Part shown: in pieces, positions 18,840 to 28,178 of the stretch
Numbering within the stretch: the stretch's first letter is position 1
Layout of the letters: each line of letters opens with the position of its first letter
Assembly: GCA_965222215.1 (NCBI GenBank)
Contig: OZ244931.1
Span: 1,302,001 to 1,366,000, forward strand
DNA length: 64,000 nt
DNA from: JABJAG01 sp965222215
Lineage (GTDB): Bacteria; Pseudomonadota; Alphaproteobacteria; UBA6615
Direction: 5' to 3'
Notes under the pieces: model-generated
The model's input: the letters and a program-made list of their open reading frames with translations, nothing else
What the model was told of the DNA's origin: nothing
Database searches by the model: none
Program-made: the position numbers and the translations under genes

Positions 18840-19039
18840 ATATCCGGGCGCTCATGGGCGGGCTGGCGATTGGGACGATCATCGCGCTCATCCTGTATTT
18901 ATTCGTGCTCGATCGGGAGAGCCCCGAAGGCGATGCGCTTTTGCCGTCGGGCCTGACGTGTCCCGCGTGTGTTGCGTCAGCCGGGTCGGGACCCGTCGCG
19001 CATCTCCGGGCCGGAATTCCGGCCCGCCAGGCAGTATAG
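18836..19039 (+). CDS. Possible small single-helix membrane protein coupled to dctM
   Basis: A 67-codon frame whose ATG overlaps the dctM stop (ATGA). It has one clear hydrophobic segment (MGGLAIGTIIALILYLFVL) followed by a polar tail with CPAC. I do not recognise it. The overlap and the clean membrane helix argue for a real coupled gene. Against this, its last 63 bases overlap the convergent gene on the other strand and the tail is low in recognisable structure. Ribosome profiling would settle it. Confidence 0.4.
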   Translation: MNIRALMGGLAIGTIIALILYLFVLDRESPEGDALLPSGLTCPACVASAGSGPVAHLRAGIPARQAV

Positions 19040-19246
19040 AATCAGCCAGCCGAAACCGGTGAGAAGCAGGAAGAACATCAGTGCCGTACTGGCGATAGCG
19101 ATGTAAGCGCGCCCTTCGGAGAAGTAGTGCGCCAGGGGGCCGCCGATACCGACATAGAGCGCGACAAGCGCGGAGGCGACCACCCAAATCCAGAACAGCC
19201 GACGGCGAAGGGGATTGCGCAGGGTTTGCCTGTCGGGAGTTTCCAT
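18977..19246 (-). CDS. Hypothetical small membrane protein (two helices)
   Basis: 89 residues from the ATG at 19246, which has GGAGG about 8 bases upstream. The frame opens further upstream, but those codons lack a ribosome site. After a basic N-terminus (RNPLRRR) there are two hydrophobic segments (FWIWVVASALVALYVGI and IASTALMFFLLLTGFGWLILYCL). No known domain recognised. It is convergent with the dctM-coupled frame. Confidence 0.6.
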   Translation of the reverse strand: METPDRQTLRNPLRRRLFWIWVVASALVALYVGIGGPLAHYFSEGRAYIAIASTALMFFLLLTGFGWLILYCLAGRNSGPEMRDGSRPG

Positions 19247-19347
19247 GACGAAGCCTCCAATTTTCATGCAGGGTTGCATCAGTGTTGCTCGGATAACGTC
19301 CCGGAATTGAGGATGTTCCCGACGAAGGCAAAACAGGGGTCTTGGAA

Positions 19348-20370
19348 ATGAAATGCACCGCGTGGCTGTTCGGGTTTGTCTCGATGGTTCTGGTGGCCGC
19401 AGCGCCCGCGGGCTCGACGGCCGAAGAGGGCGCGCCGCGCCTGACGTTCCCCGTCGACTGCATCATCGGCGACGACTGCTGGTACATGGCTTATGTCGAC
19501 CTGGATTCGGGTCCCGGTTATCGCGACCATATGTGCGGCATCCGGACGTATGACGGTCACAACGGGACGGATATTGCACCGACGGACGGCGCCATCGGGA
19601 CACTGAATGTCGTGGCCGCGGCCGACGGTATCGTTGTGGGAACGCGAGACGGCCAGGAAGATACGCCGATGCGTGAGCCCGACCCTGACCGCGATGCCGC
19701 GCGGTGTGGAAACGGTGTGCGCATCGACCATGGCGATGGCTGGACCGCCCAGTACTGCCACCTGGCGCGCGGGAGTGTAGCCGTGCGGACAGGCGACACG
19801 GTGAACGCGGGGCAACTGTTGGGCACGGTCGGCAGTTCCGGCTGGTCGGAGTTTCCCCACCTGCATTTCAGCCTTCGCAAGAACGGCAAGCCGGTGGACC
19901 CGTTCGCCAACAAGCCCGCGGCTTACGGCGGCTACTGTGAGACGCCCCCGACGCGCGCCAGCGAACTCTGGCTGGATTCCTGGGTGAACGACGCCGACCT
20001 GTACAGCGACGTCCATATTCGGGCGTTCGGTCTGACGACCGGAATCCCGAACGGGGACACCGCAAAGTTCGATGGCTATCCGGCAGAGGCCACGACCGAT
20101 GCGGCTGCGCTGGTCGCATACGTGGTGCTGTTCGGGGCTCCCGAGGGCGCGGAAATCTCGTTTGAAATCGAGGGCCCGGCCGGTGAAGCCGTGTATGGAA
20201 ATACCCGGGAGATCGAACGGGCCCGCGCGGAATATTTCGCGTATTCGGGGCGTAAACGGCCCCCGGGGGGCTGGCCGCGCGGGGTGTATACTGGCCGGGT
20301 CGTCGTGTCGGGAGAGGGTGTGGCCGGACCCTACAAAGTCTCGGAATCGGCTGACTTTATTCTGCGCTAG
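19348..20370 (+). CDS. M23 family metallopeptidase
   Basis: 340 residues with a Sec signal peptide (WLFGFVSMVLVAAAPAGS). The LytM/M23 zinc site is complete: His and Asp in GHNGTDIAP and the second motif HLHFS, with the catalytic His in QYCHLARG. These enzymes cut peptide cross-bridges of murein, so it should act in the periplasm or outside. The C-terminal third (about 215-340) is an extra beta-rich region with no known domain I recognise. Four or more Cys residues near the N-terminus (DCIIGDDCW, HMCG) could form disulfides. A TTG six bases upstream is the alternative start. Confidence 0.85.
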   Translation: MKCTAWLFGFVSMVLVAAAPAGSTAEEGAPRLTFPVDCIIGDDCWYMAYVDLDSGPGYRDHMCGIRTYDGHNGTDIAPTDGAIGTLNVVAAADGIVVGTRDGQEDTPMREPDPDRDAARCGNGVRIDHGDGWTAQYCHLARGSVAVRTGDTVNAGQLLGTVGSSGWSEFPHLHFSLRKNGKPVDPFANKPAAYGGYCETPPTRASELWLDSWVNDADLYSDVHIRAFGLTTGIPNGDTAKFDGYPAEATTDAAALVAYVVLFGAPEGAEISFEIEGPAGEAVYGNTREIERARAEYFAYSGRKRPPGGWPRGVYTGRVVVSGEGVAGPYKVSESADFILR

Positions 20371-21866
20371 CCGCTGCCACCCAGCCAGGCTTGTCCTTCG
20401 CGCAGGGCCTGAATATCGGCGCTGCCGTCTAGAATTCTGCCGACCAGTTCACGCGCGCCCTCGATTTCGCCGACCTGTACGCTGTTGCCGAGAACTTCGG
20501 TCGCGACTGTCGCCAATTGGTCTGCGTGCTCACGCAGGATTTCGCGGTGGCGCATCTGCTTCGCCCTTGAGCCGACCGTCGCGATCATCTGCATCGTATG
20601 CAGCGCGACGTTGCGGTCGGTCGCGATGTACTGAAGGGACTGGCGGAAAATCGAACCCGCGAGCCGCTCGAAATCGTAAGGATTGCTGACGACCCGCACA
20701 TTGTCGTCATCGTCCATCAGGACGTTCGGAGGAGCACTACGAGCGCTTGCAATCCCGAGGCTGTCCATCAACAGGTTGAGGCAGTTGATCGCGGTGTACG
20801 GATCGTTGACGCCGGGCGAGAGCGCACGGGCGATGATTTCGACAAGTTGGTCTACGAGGAAGCGGACGTCCTGCGCGCGGTCGGGCCGCTGGCTCAACGT
20901 GAAACACGCGTTCAGCGCGTCGATGCACTCCAGCGAGGCGCGCTCGGCGGGAAAAACGTAGAACAACACCTCTCCGGTCAGGGCGAAATCGCCGGGGGCG
21001 TACTCGACCCGCACTCTCACGTCGTGTTCGCACGAGATGGCGAATATCTCGTCCATGTCCAGGGCGCGGACATATCCTGACCGCTCGCTCGCGATCGGGG
21101 TCGACCCGGCGATGTCCTCGGTATCGAACTCGGACCGTCCATGGCGCTCTTCCGGTTCAACGGTTCCATGACCGGCCCCGCGCTCGAACAATTCCGTGAC
21201 ACTCGCACGCAACTGTCGCCCGATCCCGGCGATGATATTTCCGACGTTGATGGTCTCGGGCACGTGGTGGATGAAATAGATGAGTACCGAAATACTCGCG
21301 AAGGCCAGCAGCACGGCGAACAGAACCGAGATATGCGGGATGAACGCGACCAATTCGTCGTTGTCGGCCACGCCGTCGCGCACGCCGCGCAGGACCATCA
21401 GGCAAAAAACAAACGTCGCGATGAATATTCCGAGCGTGAGCTGGTTGCCCCGGTCGCGCATGAAATTGGCGACCAGCCGCGGGCCGAACTGCGCGGATGC
21501 GTTCGACACCGACACGATTGTCATCGAGAAGGTGACACCTGCGACCGTGATCATGGAACTGGCGATGGTGGAAAGAACAGCGCGCGCACCTGCGGTCTGG
21601 TTCGAATAGAGCCATTCCAGTCTGCCCAGCCATTCGGGATCGATGCGCGTGTCGAGCCATTGCGAGAGCGATGCCAGAAGGATTGCACAAGCCACCATCA
21701 CCGCGGGCAGAAACCAGTAGCTCGCGCGGATCGTGTCGGCGACGGCGAAAAGCCAGGCCTTCAGTACGCCGAGTTGCCCGAAATTCACCAACCGCGTCTG
21801 GATCGCCCGAACTGTCTCTGAGCCTGAAGCCAAGCCTTTCATCCTCCACCCGTGGTACCCGATCAT
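20367..21866 (-). CDS. DUF2254 domain-containing membrane protein
   Basis: 499 residues if the first ATG is used; the start is uncertain because no good ribosome site precedes it. There are about four hydrophobic segments between residues 45 and 215 (e.g. SYWFLPAVMVACAILLA, ITVAGVTFSMTIVS), followed by a soluble C-terminal half. The segment GVTFSMTIVSVSNASAQFGPR and the later LSPGVNDPYTAINCLN motif are hallmarks of DUF2254. Function unknown. It converges on the M23 gene with a four-base overlap and diverges from the MscS gene. Confidence 0.85.
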   Translation of the reverse strand: MIGYHGWRMKGLASGSETVRAIQTRLVNFGQLGVLKAWLFAVADTIRASYWFLPAVMVACAILLASLSQWLDTRIDPEWLGRLEWLYSNQTAGARAVLSTIASSMITVAGVTFSMTIVSVSNASAQFGPRLVANFMRDRGNQLTLGIFIATFVFCLMVLRGVRDGVADNDELVAFIPHISVLFAVLLAFASISVLIYFIHHVPETINVGNIIAGIGRQLRASVTELFERGAGHGTVEPEERHGRSEFDTEDIAGSTPIASERSGYVRALDMDEIFAISCEHDVRVRVEYAPGDFALTGEVLFYVFPAERASLECIDALNACFTLSQRPDRAQDVRFLVDQLVEIIARALSPGVNDPYTAINCLNLLMDSLGIASARSAPPNVLMDDDDNVRVVSNPYDFERLAGSIFRQSLQYIATDRNVALHTMQMIATVGSRAKQMRHREILREHADQLATVATEVLGNSVQVGEIEGARELVGRILDGSADIQALREGQAWLGGSG

Positions 21867-21970
21867 GCACCATCACGGAATTTGCAACGAATTCCTATAC
21901 GATACGTTCCCGTCTGGCGGGGCTGGTCTGGAAATGGCCCCGAACGGGATTTCCGAGTTTCGAGGTAAGA

Positions 21971-23320
21971 ATGCTGAAATCCGTCTTTCTGGTGACCTTC
22001 CTGGTCCTGGTTTCCCCGGCGTCATGGGCTCAGACGGTGTCGCAGCCGGCCGGTGTCGCCACTGTCGATCCGATTTCGGACCGTGCGGTTGCGCAACGCA
22101 CGACGGATATCCTGAACAGTATAGACACCCTGTCCGAACTTCGTGTCGAGGTGGATTCGGGTGTGGTGACCCTGTTCGGGGAGGTGGAATCGGACACTGT
22201 GCGCACTCGGGCGGAGGATGTCGTGCGGCGCCTTGAGGGGGTTGTGACGGTCCAGAATCGGATCGAGGTTCGGCAGGATATCTCGACACGGGGTCAGGCC
22301 GCGCTGGATCGCCTGGAAGCCCGGTTCGACGATTTTGTGTCGTTCCTGCCATTGTTCCTGATTGCGCTCGCGGTATTCCTGTTGTTTCTGTTTCTGGCGC
22401 GTCTCTTCGCGCGTCATCCGATCCTTGTTCGACGGATCAGTCCCAACCCGTTCCTGCAGCAACTTCTCGCCCAAAGTATCGGCGTCGCCATCATCGTGCT
22501 GGGCCTGGTTCTGGCTCTCGAAATTCTCGATGCAACCGCCCTCATTGGCGCCGTCCTCGGCGCGGCGGGCGTCACCGGCATCGTGCTCGGCTTTGCGTTG
22601 AAAGAGACGATCGAGAACTACATCGCCGGCCTGCTGCTCAGTTTGCGCCAGCCTTTCTCGCCCAACGACCATGTCGCGGTCTCGGGGCATGAGGGCCGGG
22701 TGGTGCGCCTGACGTCCCGGGCGACCGTGCTCATGAGCTTTGACGGCAATCACGTTCGCATTCCCAACGCCGAAGTTTTCAAGAGCACGCTGGTCAACTA
22801 CACCCGCAGCCCCGAGCGCCGGTTCGAATTCGACGTGGGTGTCGGCGTCCAGACCGACCTGATCGAGGCGCGCGAATTGGCCGTGAATACGCTGGGCGAC
22901 ATGGATGCGGTCCTGTCGGAACCGCCCCCGGAGGCGCGGGTCGAGACCCTCGGCGATTCGAATGTCGTGCTGAAGATTTTCGGCTGGGTGGATCAGCGCA
23001 CCCATGACCTGTTCAAGGTGCGTGGCGAGGCGATCCGGCGCGTGAAGATCATGTTCGAGGCGGCGGAATACGACCTGCCCGAGCCGATCTACAGGCTGAA
23101 CCTGATGAACTCGGATCTGTCGGGTGTCGTGCAGCATCTACCCGAAAGCGAAGGCGCTTCCGCTGGAGATTCAGGCGAAACGCAGAACGCGATTTCCGCG
23201 ATGTCCTTGGACGAAGAGGTCGATCTTTCCCGCGATGTCCATCTGGATCAGGAGGTCGCGCAGGAGCGGGCTGCGATGGCTGAAGCCGACATGCTCCAGC
23301 CCGGCGCCGCGAAAGAGTAG
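21971..23320 (+). CDS. MscS family mechanosensitive channel with BON domain
   Basis: 449 residues. A signal peptide or first helix (VFLVTFLVLVSPASWAQ) is followed by a BON domain (about 35-90: 'SELRVEVDSGVVTLFGEVES'). Three membrane helices and the MscS pore/beta region come next (GVTGIVLGFALKETIENYIAG; NDHVAVSGHEGRV). The C-terminal 70 residues are acidic and not part of the channel fold. It should release solutes on osmotic downshock. The start with GAGG 6 bases upstream matches the signal peptide. BON domains often bind membranes or peptidoglycan. Confidence 0.9.
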   Translation: MLKSVFLVTFLVLVSPASWAQTVSQPAGVATVDPISDRAVAQRTTDILNSIDTLSELRVEVDSGVVTLFGEVESDTVRTRAEDVVRRLEGVVTVQNRIEVRQDISTRGQAALDRLEARFDDFVSFLPLFLIALAVFLLFLFLARLFARHPILVRRISPNPFLQQLLAQSIGVAIIVLGLVLALEILDATALIGAVLGAAGVTGIVLGFALKETIENYIAGLLLSLRQPFSPNDHVAVSGHEGRVVRLTSRATVLMSFDGNHVRIPNAEVFKSTLVNYTRSPERRFEFDVGVGVQTDLIEARELAVNTLGDMDAVLSEPPPEARVETLGDSNVVLKIFGWVDQRTHDLFKVRGEAIRRVKIMFEAAEYDLPEPIYRLNLMNSDLSGVVQHLPESEGASAGDSGETQNAISAMSLDEEVDLSRDVHLDQEVAQERAAMAEADMLQPGAAKE

Positions 23321-23332
23321 GAAACGACCTGA

Positions 23333-23683
23333 CTAGGGCTGTTCGGTCAGGTTCTGTTTCAGAATCGCGATGTTGCGCCGGTTGGCCTTGAAGCCGATAT
23401 CGAAGATATCGCCGACGAACGGGACCAGGCCGACGAGCCAGTCGATCCCGACATTCATGAGCATGCGCATCATCGTCCATCGGGACACGCCGATCCGGCG
23501 CGCTTCGGAGACGAGGTAGAGTGACACGAGGCTTGTGACCGTATCGCCGATACCGGGCACGAGGCCGAGCAGGCCGTCGAGGCCGAACCGGATGCCCGTT
23601 CCCGGAATTTCGAACCGCTCGTCGAGCCAGTGAGCCAGCCGGTCGAGCGATTCGATCTTTCGTTGCCGTTCGTCCGGGGTCAC
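23333..23683 (-). CDS. DUF4112 domain-containing protein
   Basis: 116 residues from a GTG whose codon overlaps the stop of the upstream Pmp3-like gene (GTGA). Two Gly-rich amphipathic hydrophobic stretches (GLDGLLGLVPGIGDTVTSLVSLY and the second VGLVPFVGDIFDIGFKANRRN) are the DUF4112 signature. Function unknown; probably membrane associated. A longer ATG-started frame exists upstream but runs antiparallel to nothing conserved and out of frame through the Pmp3-like gene, so the GTG is preferred. Confidence 0.82.
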   Translation of the reverse strand: MTPDERQRKIESLDRLAHWLDERFEIPGTGIRFGLDGLLGLVPGIGDTVTSLVSLYLVSEARRIGVSRWTMMRMLMNVGIDWLVGLVPFVGDIFDIGFKANRRNIAILKQNLTEQP

Positions 23684-23874
23684 CGCGTCAGGATGACGTA
23701 GACGGCATGGATGATGCCCGGCACATAACCGAGGATCGTCAGCAGGATGTTGAGCCAGAAGTGACCGCCGATCCCCACCTGCAGAAACACCCCAAGCGGG
23801 GGCAGCAGAATGGCGATGATAATTCGGAGCACATCTGTCGCGGGCGGTTCCTGTTTGGTGTGGTGTTCGGTCAT
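23680..23874 (-). CDS. YqaE/Pmp3 family membrane protein
   Basis: 64 residues. After a short polar start come two membrane helices with the Pmp3 signature (LLPPLGVFLQVG, WLNILLTILGYVPGIIHA). These small proteins are membrane or salt-stress related in yeast and bacteria, with no defined biochemical role. The stop overlaps the GTG start of the DUF4112 gene, so the two form an operon. Confidence 0.9.
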   Translation of the reverse strand: MTEHHTKQEPPATDVLRIIIAILLPPLGVFLQVGIGGHFWLNILLTILGYVPGIIHAVYVILTR

Positions 23875-23934
23875 CGGTTGTCTCGCTATTGCTTATGCTG
23901 GTCAGCCGACCGGTTCCGTCGACTGTTCGGGCCG

Positions 23935-24546
23935 CTACCAGAGGCTGGCTTTGGCCTTTTCCGGCCAGGCCATGTCGTAGTCCTTGCCGCCGAGCCGGTT
24001 TTCCGTCAAATCGGCAATGATCTGTCCGGGCGTGGGCAGCGCATCGGCCGGGATGTGTTTGTCCGGATTCCAGAGATCCGACCGCACGATGGCGCGCGCG
24101 CACTGGAAGTAGACGGCATCGACCTCGGTGACGATCACGGACCGGGGCGCCTGGCCGTTCACCGCGAAGCTCTTCAGCAGGTCCGCCTCCACCGAAAGGT
24201 GCGCGCGCCCGTTTATCCGCAACGTGTTGCCGCTTCCGGGCAGCAGGAACAGCAATGCCACGCGAGGGTCACGCACGATATTGCGCAGGGAATCGACGCG
24301 GTTATTGCCCTTGCGGTCAGGCATCATCACGGTCTTTTCGTCGTGCACCCGCACGAACCCGGCCATGTCGCCGCGCGGCGAGCAGTCGAGGCCTTCCGGC
24401 CCCGACGTGGCGAGCGCCACGAAGGGCGAGGCCTCGATCATTGTCCGGTAGTGCGGGGTCACACGGTCGACCTCTTTCACCAGAGATGTCTCGACCGGTG
24501 CGCCGTAGATGGCTTCCAGGTCTTCGAGGTTCGTGATCTTCGACAT
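23935..24546 (-). CDS. Pyridoxamine 5'-phosphate oxidase family (MSMEG_1061-like FMN) protein
   Basis: 203 residues with the split-barrel flavin fold. An N-terminal helix (SLVKEVDRVTPHYRTMIEAS) precedes strands with LATSGPEGLDCSPRGD, then PDRKGNNRVDSLRNI, typical of the MSMEG_1061 PPOX subfamily. It probably binds FMN or F420-like cofactors; the reaction is unknown. It starts 12 bases after the amidohydrolase stop, suggesting co-transcription. Confidence 0.82.
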   Translation of the reverse strand: MSKITNLEDLEAIYGAPVETSLVKEVDRVTPHYRTMIEASPFVALATSGPEGLDCSPRGDMAGFVRVHDEKTVMMPDRKGNNRVDSLRNIVRDPRVALLFLLPGSGNTLRINGRAHLSVEADLLKSFAVNGQAPRSVIVTEVDAVYFQCARAIVRSDLWNPDKHIPADALPTPGQIIADLTENRLGGKDYDMAWPEKAKASLW

Positions 24547-24558
24547 GCGGTGTTTTCC

Positions 24559-25374
24559 TTACGGGAGGTCCCAGCCGATCCAGTTGCACAGCGCTTCGCC
24601 CATCACCAGTTCGAGGTCTCGCCCCTTGAGCCAGGGCAGTTCCTCGGTGAACAGGGTCACGCATTCCTTGTAGCTGCACTTCATCCGCGACAGGTCCGTG
24701 CCCCAGAAGCAGCGGTCCGGCCCGAAGGCATCGAACATCTGTTGCAGATGGTCGTGGATGTCGGTGTGCGGGTATGCCTCGCCGGAATTGCCGTTGGCGC
24801 CGGACATCTTCAAGGCGACGTTCGGATACTTCGCCAGCGCAAGCAGCTCCGGCAGCGTTTCGAAGGACTCGACCCCCGGCTTGAACGGGTTCGCGCCCAG
24901 ATGGTCGATCAGGAACGGGATGTCCGGGTACTTCTCGGCCCATTCGCCGACGGTCGGCAGGAATGCGTGGGCCAGCAGGCCGAATGGGATTTTCTGCTCG
25001 TTGGCGACCGGCAGGATCCAGTCCATCGTCCCGTCGTGCGGCCAGTTTTCACGGCCGGGGGCAATGAATAGATAGCGCAGCCCGGCCATGCCCGGCGTGT
25101 CCATCCATCCTTCGAGCTTACCCGCTCCGGTTTCCGGCTGGTCCGGCTGGATCCAGCCGAGGACGCGGAACTTGTCCGGGTAGCGGTTTGCGGCCGCGAT
25201 GGCCACCTCGTTGCCGTTCGGCACCACGCCCGGCGGGTGCAGGACCACCCTTTCGACCCCGGCCTCGTCCATTTCCGCGAGCAGGTCCTCGGCGGTGAAA
25301 TTGAAGTCCTGTCGATGGATCGGTGCCATTTGCGTGTTGATCCAGATGTGCACCTGGGAATCGACGATCAGCAT
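24559..25374 (-). CDS. Amidohydrolase family protein (amidohydrolase_2)
   Basis: 271 residues. It begins MLIVDSQVHIW, an alternative of the DxHxH metal motif of the amidohydrolase_2 (TIM-barrel) family. Further family elements are HPPG after strand 2, FLIDHLGA (metal His) and FWGTDLSRM with the conserved Asp. Members act as hydrolases or decarboxylases of ring or lactone compounds. The inner ATG has GGGGGAG 7 bases upstream and sits at the conserved start. It is followed by the PPOX gene. Confidence 0.83.
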   Translation of the reverse strand: MLIVDSQVHIWINTQMAPIHRQDFNFTAEDLLAEMDEAGVERVVLHPPGVVPNGNEVAIAAANRYPDKFRVLGWIQPDQPETGAGKLEGWMDTPGMAGLRYLFIAPGRENWPHDGTMDWILPVANEQKIPFGLLAHAFLPTVGEWAEKYPDIPFLIDHLGANPFKPGVESFETLPELLALAKYPNVALKMSGANGNSGEAYPHTDIHDHLQQMFDAFGPDRCFWGTDLSRMKCSYKECVTLFTEELPWLKGRDLELVMGEALCNWIGWDLP

Positions 25375-25470
25375 GTTGGGAACTCCCCCGATTGAAATTT
25401 GCACTCAGTATGAACGATCCGTATTGCAAATGCGCGTTCGCGCGGGACCAACGCTCACGATGCGAACGGT

Positions 25471-27078
25471 CTAGGCCGCATCCTCCAGTATCATGTCGGA
25501 AGCTTTTTCGCCGATCATGATGGAGGGCGCGTTCGTGTTCCCGGACACCAGCGTTGGCATGATCGAGGCGTCGGCCACGCGCAGCCCCTCGAACCCGTGG
25601 ACCCGCAGGCGGGCGTCGACGACGGCCATCGGGTCCCGGCCCATCTTGCAGGTGCTGACCGGGTGATAGCTGGTGCGGCCCCGGCGCAGCAGGTAGTCGA
25701 GAATCTCGTCGTCGGTCCGGCAGTCGTCGCCGGGATCGTGCTCCTCGGTGACGAAGGCCTGGAAGCTGGGCTGCCGGGTGATGTCGCGCATCATCTTGAT
25801 GGCGCCGACCAGGATGTCGCGGTCCTTCTGCGTCGACAGGTAGTTCGGCTGGATGTCGGGCGCGGTAAACGGATCGGACGAGACGATGTTCACATGGCCA
25901 CGGCTTTCGGGGCGCAACAGCGCATTGACGATGGTCGCGCCGGAGAAGGGGTGAGGCATGTCGCCGGCTTCCGGCGTGCTGACCATCATGAGCTGTGACT
26001 GGATATCCGGCGAGACGGCTTCCGGGTCGACGCTGAAGAAGCCGCCGGCGAAAGACACGCCCATGGCGAGGTAGCCTTTGCGCGTGAGGGCATAGCGCGC
26101 GCCGGCCAACATCCGCGTCGTGAAGGAGTTCACAATGTCGTTCGCCCCCATGGGCCGGTTCAGCCGGAACATCATCGGGCCGTTGATATGGTCCTGCAGG
26201 TTCGACCCCACCCCCGGCATGTCGGCGACCACGTCGATGCCGTGTTCGCGCAGCAGCGCGGCGGGGCCGAGGCCGGAGAGCTGAAGCAGTTGCGGGGAAT
26301 TGATCGCGCCGCCGGAGACGATCACTTCGCGCCCGGCATGGGCCGTGCGGACCTGGCCGCGCTGGCTGTATTCGATGCCCGTCGCGCGGTGGCCGTCGAA
26401 CAGCAGGCGCGTTGCGTGTGCCTGGGTCTCGACCGTCAGGTTCGCGCGCTTGCGCGCGGGCTTCAGGTAGGCGACAGCCGTTGACCAGCGCCGGCCGTTC
26501 TTGATGGTCCATTGCTTGTAGCCGAAGCCGGCCTGTTCGGCGCCGTTGAAGTCGTGGTTGCGCGGGTGCCCGGCGGCCACGGCGGCCTCGATGAACGCTT
26601 CGGCCAACGGGATTTTCTCATACACGTCCGAGACGTTGAGCGGCCCGCCGACCCCGTGGAACTCGTCTTCGCCGCGTTCCTGGTTCTCGGCCTTGCGGAA
26701 ATACGGCAGCACGTCCTCGTAGCTCCAGCCCGGATTGTCGAGCTGGCGCCAGTGGTCGTAGTCGGCCCGGTGCCCGCGGATGTAGACCATCCCGTTGATG
26801 GAGCTGGTACCGCCCAGGACCTTGCCGCGCGGCTGGGGCACACGCTTGTTCATGAACTCTTCGTTCGGCGTCGTCGAGTAGAGCCAGTTCACAGCGGCGT
26901 CGGTGAAGGTCTTGCCGTAACCCAGCGGAATGTGAATCCAGGGACTGCGGTCCTCCCCGCCGGCTTCCAGAAGCAGCACCTTGTGGCGACCCGATTCCGT
27001 CAGCCGGTTCGCGATCACGCTCCCGGCGCTGCCGGAGCCGATGACGATGTAGTCGAATTGCGCGTCATTCTCGGACAT
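25471..27078 (-). CDS. GMC family FAD-dependent oxidoreductase (choline dehydrogenase-like)
   Basis: 535 residues. The dinucleotide motif IVIGSGSAGSVIANRL at the start, GGTSSINGMVYIRG near residue 90, and the second GMC signature GGAINSPQLLQLSGLG are all present. The active site has His in HPVSTCKMG and Asn in SGNTNAPS. It oxidises an alcohol with FAD; the substrate is not predictable. The ATG lies five bases after the stop of the upstream solute-binding gene, so the two are probably co-transcribed. Confidence 0.9.
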   Translation of the reverse strand: MSENDAQFDYIVIGSGSAGSVIANRLTESGRHKVLLLEAGGEDRSPWIHIPLGYGKTFTDAAVNWLYSTTPNEEFMNKRVPQPRGKVLGGTSSINGMVYIRGHRADYDHWRQLDNPGWSYEDVLPYFRKAENQERGEDEFHGVGGPLNVSDVYEKIPLAEAFIEAAVAAGHPRNHDFNGAEQAGFGYKQWTIKNGRRWSTAVAYLKPARKRANLTVETQAHATRLLFDGHRATGIEYSQRGQVRTAHAGREVIVSGGAINSPQLLQLSGLGPAALLREHGIDVVADMPGVGSNLQDHINGPMMFRLNRPMGANDIVNSFTTRMLAGARYALTRKGYLAMGVSFAGGFFSVDPEAVSPDIQSQLMMVSTPEAGDMPHPFSGATIVNALLRPESRGHVNIVSSDPFTAPDIQPNYLSTQKDRDILVGAIKMMRDITRQPSFQAFVTEEHDPGDDCRTDDEILDYLLRRGRTSYHPVSTCKMGRDPMAVVDARLRVHGFEGLRVADASIMPTLVSGNTNAPSIMIGEKASDMILEDAA

Positions 27079-27082
27079 GGGT

Positions 27083-28033
27083 TCAGCCCTCGGTAAAGCC
27101 GGCAGTGCCGGGCAAAAACAGGTCGTCGATCTCCGGCAGCTCAGCGATGAGCTTCTGTTCGCGCAGGTAGCGCAGCAGGGTGCCGACATTGTTGCGGTTG
27201 GATTCGGTCAGGCCCATCGGGAACGGGTCGCCGCCGAACATGGCCATGGTCTCGGTCCAGTATTCCTTGCCCCAGGGCACGAAGGTCGTGCCGACCCGGC
27301 GCTTGAGAGCCCGCGCCTTGCCGGCGCAGTAGGCCTCGAAGATGGCCCGCGGTGCGTCGGGGAAGTCGTCGAGCAGTTCCCTGCGCAGCACCACGGTGTG
27401 GTTGATCGGGTAGATGCCGGTCCGTTCGAAGTAGTCACGCTCCACAGCTTGCACGTCCCGGAAGATCGGGCGCAGTTCGCGTTCTTCCGGCGACTTCTGC
27501 ATCAGGTCGCGCGGGCGCGGCGAGATGAACGCGTCGAGCTTGCCGGCGAGCAGCATCGATTCCGGATCGTCATCTACGAGCGTCAGCGGCACACCTTCCA
27601 GCGTGGGGAAGCGTTGCTCGGCGTTGGCGTACCAGTCGATATCGCGCCAGTCGGTGTCGTATTCGTCGAGCAGGGTACCACGCAGCCACACGGCGGCGGT
27701 CATGGTGTAGTCGCGCACGCCGACGCGCTTTCCGATGAGTTGCTCGGCGGATTCCAGATCGCTGTCCTTTCGCACCCAGATGATGCTGTGACGGAAATCC
27801 CGGTTCGCGAAAACGGGGATGGCGGTCAGCCAGTCACCCGCGCCGCGGTCGCGCATCATCGTGTAGTTGGAAAGCGAGAATTCGCAGGCCTGGAACGGCT
27901 GGTTGTTCAGGACCTTGGCGTAGATCTCCTCGAGTACGCCCGGTTCGTAGCGGATATCGGTATCCGCATAGGTGCCCGCCATCTCAAGCGTGAACTCATA
28001 GTCGTTCCCGCGCACCAGGATCGAATCGGTCAT
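27083..28033 (-). CDS. 4,5-dihydroxyphthalate decarboxylase-like / periplasmic-binding-fold protein
   Basis: 316 residues without a signal peptide. The pattern (YEPGVLEEIYAKVLNNQ, ACEFSLSNYTMM, PVFANRDFRHSIIWV, LIGKRVGVRDYTMTA) matches the 4,5-dihydroxyphthalate decarboxylase family within the NMT1/ABC binding-protein fold. Such proteins are either cytoplasmic decarboxylases or solute binders, and the lack of an export signal favours the former. First gene of a pair with the GMC oxidoreductase. Confidence 0.75.
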   Translation of the reverse strand: MTDSILVRGNDYEFTLEMAGTYADTDIRYEPGVLEEIYAKVLNNQPFQACEFSLSNYTMMRDRGAGDWLTAIPVFANRDFRHSIIWVRKDSDLESAEQLIGKRVGVRDYTMTAAVWLRGTLLDEYDTDWRDIDWYANAEQRFPTLEGVPLTLVDDDPESMLLAGKLDAFISPRPRDLMQKSPEERELRPIFRDVQAVERDYFERTGIYPINHTVVLRRELLDDFPDAPRAIFEAYCAGKARALKRRVGTTFVPWGKEYWTETMAMFGGDPFPMGLTESNRNNVGTLLRYLREQKLIAELPEIDDLFLPGTAGFTEG

Positions 28034-28178
28034 TGGCTCCCCCGAGCTGTCTTAGCTCCGCTCTGCGGCGGAATTGATGCCCCGCACATAGCATGAAGCA
28101 GCCCGGGGGACGATACGATGTTCGCGCGCGCGGACGGCTGCTAGTCTCCGCGTCGAACGAACAGCAAGGAGCGGGCGG

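Noticed and set aside
23684..24103. N-terminal extension of the DUF4112 reading frame to 24103
   Set aside because: It passes through the Pmp3-like gene in another frame and into the PPOX gene. The DUF4112 homology starts at the overlapping GTG, which fits operon coupling.
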